Positions 4,743-6,045 of a DNA stretch of 6,045 bases are shown here, piece by piece. The DNA comes from a bacterium. GTDB lineage: Bacteria > Vulcanimicrobiota > Xenobia > Xenobiales > Xenobiaceae. Position 1 is the stretch's first letter. Each line of letters begins with the position of its first letter. The notes beneath the pieces are model-generated. The model was given only the letters and a program-made list of their open reading frames with translations, ran no database searches and had not been told where the DNA came from. The DNA lies in NCBI GenBank assembly GCA_017444045.1, contig JAFSXO010000059.1, positions 1 to 6,045 of the forward strand. Direction: 5' to 3'. The position numbers were made by a program, and so were the translations under genes.

Positions 4743-6045
4743 CTATTTAATCTGCGTCCAATCCACTCCGTTCAAATCCTGATCGGAATTGGGATTATAC
4801 AGAGTAGAATCGGTGTTGATAACCTCACCATTGCTGTTCGTCCAGGCGTGATTATAATTATTGTCGGTCGTAACCGTATAACCGGGATTATACGGATTAG
4901 CGATATCGGTAGTCTCCGTAATCATTTCGTGCTGTCCCTGGCGCACTCTGTCCATGGTGGCAGCATTGCTCTGATTCATATGCTGCTGAACGTTGCTGAT
5001 GTAATTGTTCTTATCCTGAACAATTTGGTTCATCCGGTCATAATGGGCATTATTCTGCTGATTTTGCTGCGCGGTGTACTGCATGCCGTACTGCACCCAC
5101 TGCGGATTTTCCTGACGCGAGGCCAGGATGCCCAGCACAGATTTCTGCTCCTGCGGCAGCTGTGAAGCCGGAGCGACAACTCCGTAGCTGTTCTGAATGC
5201 TTATGCCGTGCAGCGTAACCCGCCCGGCAGTGTACTCCCAGCACAGCAGATTCGAGATCAGATCACCCTTGTACGGCTGGCCGTTGCAGGTCATGCTGAC
5301 CACAGCGTGATACTGCAGCGGGGTGAAATTGGCCCTAAGGCTAGGAGCTACCTTGCTTTTCATAAACTGTATCGTCTGCTGGTTTTCCGGAGTATTATGC
5401 GGAGATAAGCTAGACGATACCACCTTCACATTCTGCATATTCAGAAACTGGCGCAAATCGCTCAGCAGACCGGTAGCTATATTGTTATTCTGCAGAATCG
5501 GGGAACTGCGATAGGGCCCCACACCATCGTAGCTCGTTGAGAAATTGCGGAAGCCCACGCTGCCGACCTGGGGATGCACAAAAATACTCTGCCAGGTGAT
5601 ATTTTTCATCGGAGGGCGCAGCACTTGGCCCGTACCCTTCCAGCCCGCGGGCAGCTTATATGATTCAACGACCAAATTGGTGCCCTGATCGACCAAGGAG
5701 AAGACGTTGCCCCCCGCCTTTGTTGCGGCCTTAGCTCCCTTTTTGCCCCCAGCATTGGCGGCCAGCTGCTGTACCTCACCATATTCGCCGCCATCGTCGT
5801 TAGCAAAAACATCTGGCTCACAGCCGTTATTCAGCTCGCCACCGTTATTAGCGCACTCGCCCGCTGTCCCGACTACGCAGCCGCCCTCGCGGATGCCCAT
5901 AGCCTCTGCAGATTCATCGCCGCAGGTGCCAGCCCCCTCGGTCTGGGCAACAGAAGCATCATCAGCATCATCCAAAGCACTAAGCGCTGCTTCTTTGATC
6001 TGGCTGCATCCCACCAGGCACGAACACAAAAGCAAAGAAAAAGCT
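4743..6045 (-). CDS. Large lipoprotein of unknown function (N-terminus beyond the window)
   Basis: The frame is open to the window edge. The visible start reads AFSLLLCSCLVGCSQI, a lipoprotein signal with LVGC as lipobox, so the first Met lies off the window; a TTG at 6035 is inside the signal and is not the start. About 433 residues are seen. Numbering from that TTG, the mature protein begins at Cys10. Residues 14-100 are low-complexity and acidic with four Cys (38, 53, 61, 72) in Gly/Asn-rich surroundings, ending in a GGKKGAKAATKAGG linker. Residues 110-300 look like a folded domain (PAGWKGTGQVLRPP near 129-142, Cys250 and Cys265). A Gln/Asn-rich, probably coiled-coil stretch follows near 305-350. 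The end resembles a tail seen in various bacterial lipoproteins: NPYNPGYTV, then NYNHAWTNSNGEVINTDS, TLYNPNSD and GVDWTQIK. I do not recognise the family. It has its own terminator. Confidence 0.8.
   Translation of the reverse strand, partial: AFSLLLCSCLVGCSQIKEAALSALDDADDASVAQTEGAGTCGDESAEAMGIREGGCVVGTAGECANNGGELNNGCEPDVFANDDGGEYGEVQQLAANAGGKKGAKAATKAGGNVFSLVDQGTNLVVESYKLPAGWKGTGQVLRPPMKNITWQSIFVHPQVGSVGFRNFSTSYDGVGPYRSSPILQNNNIATGLLSDLRQFLNMQNVKVVSSSLSPHNTPENQQTIQFMKSKVAPSLRANFTPLQYHAVVSMTCNGQPYKGDLISNLLCWEYTAGRVTLHGISIQNSYGVVAPASQLPQEQKSVLGILASRQENPQWVQYGMQYTAQQNQQNNAHYDRMNQIVQDKNNYISNVQQHMNQSNAATMDRVRQGQHEMITETTDIANPYNPGYTVTTDNNYNHAWTNSNGEVINTDSTLYNPNSDQDLNGVDWTQIK

Noticed and set aside
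4848..5165. 105-residue hydrophobic frame on + opposite the lipoprotein
   Set aside because: The Ile/Leu richness comes from reading Asn/Gln codons of the real gene backwards; it is not a membrane protein.
1..6045. CRISPR array, tRNA or rRNA genes
   Set aside because: No regularly spaced direct repeats and no recognisable tRNA arms or rRNA segments were seen on either strand by eye.

Overview
The window looks like a chromosomal stretch of an anaerobic Bacillota (Firmicute). The signs are strong Shine-Dalgarno sites, sigma-A type promoters (TTGACA / TATAAT), TTG starts, a small holin-like toxin module and a decayed Rpn/PD-(D/E)XK nuclease gene. The mid-range base composition, the several predicted lipoproteins and an F420-type LLM oxidoreductase would fit a gut Negativicute. 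That placement is a guess from general familiarity, not something the sequence proves.

Layout, left to right. (1) Positions 1-575, + strand: the C-terminal two thirds of an LLM-class, G6PDH-like F420-dependent oxidoreductase, cut by the window edge. (2) 604-655: a perfect 52-bp palindrome. (3) 692-1056: a compact type I toxin-antitoxin-like locus. A 35-residue hydrophobic peptide is read on +, and a convergent small RNA of about 80 nt is read on - from a near-consensus promoter. The two share a two-way hairpin, and their 5' ends carry the same sequence. (4) 1194-2627, +: an exported serine beta-lactamase-like hydrolase, probably a lipoprotein, with SxxK, YxN and HTG all intact. (5) 3679-2647, -: a translationally overlapped pair, a macrodomain protein followed by RNA 2'-phosphotransferase KptA (Tpt1). 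(6) 4120-3791, -: an unrecognised acidic 109-residue protein with its own extended -10 promoter. (7) 4191-4632, +: a frameshifted, internally deleted Rpn-family nuclease/transposase remnant. (8) 6045-4743, -: a large unrecognised lipoprotein whose start lies beyond the window, followed by a clear rho-independent terminator.

The most coherent biology is the macrodomain-KptA operon. KptA/Tpt1 moves an RNA 2'-phosphate to NAD+ and releases ADP-ribose 1'',2''-cyclic phosphate. Macrodomain proteins bind or hydrolyse ADP-ribose derivatives, including the related ADP-ribose 1''-phosphate in yeast. The 8-bp overlap suggests the two are made together to act on RNA (or other acceptor) phosphates or ADP-ribose marks and clear the nucleotide by-product. 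A dyad-symmetric site just upstream may be its operator.
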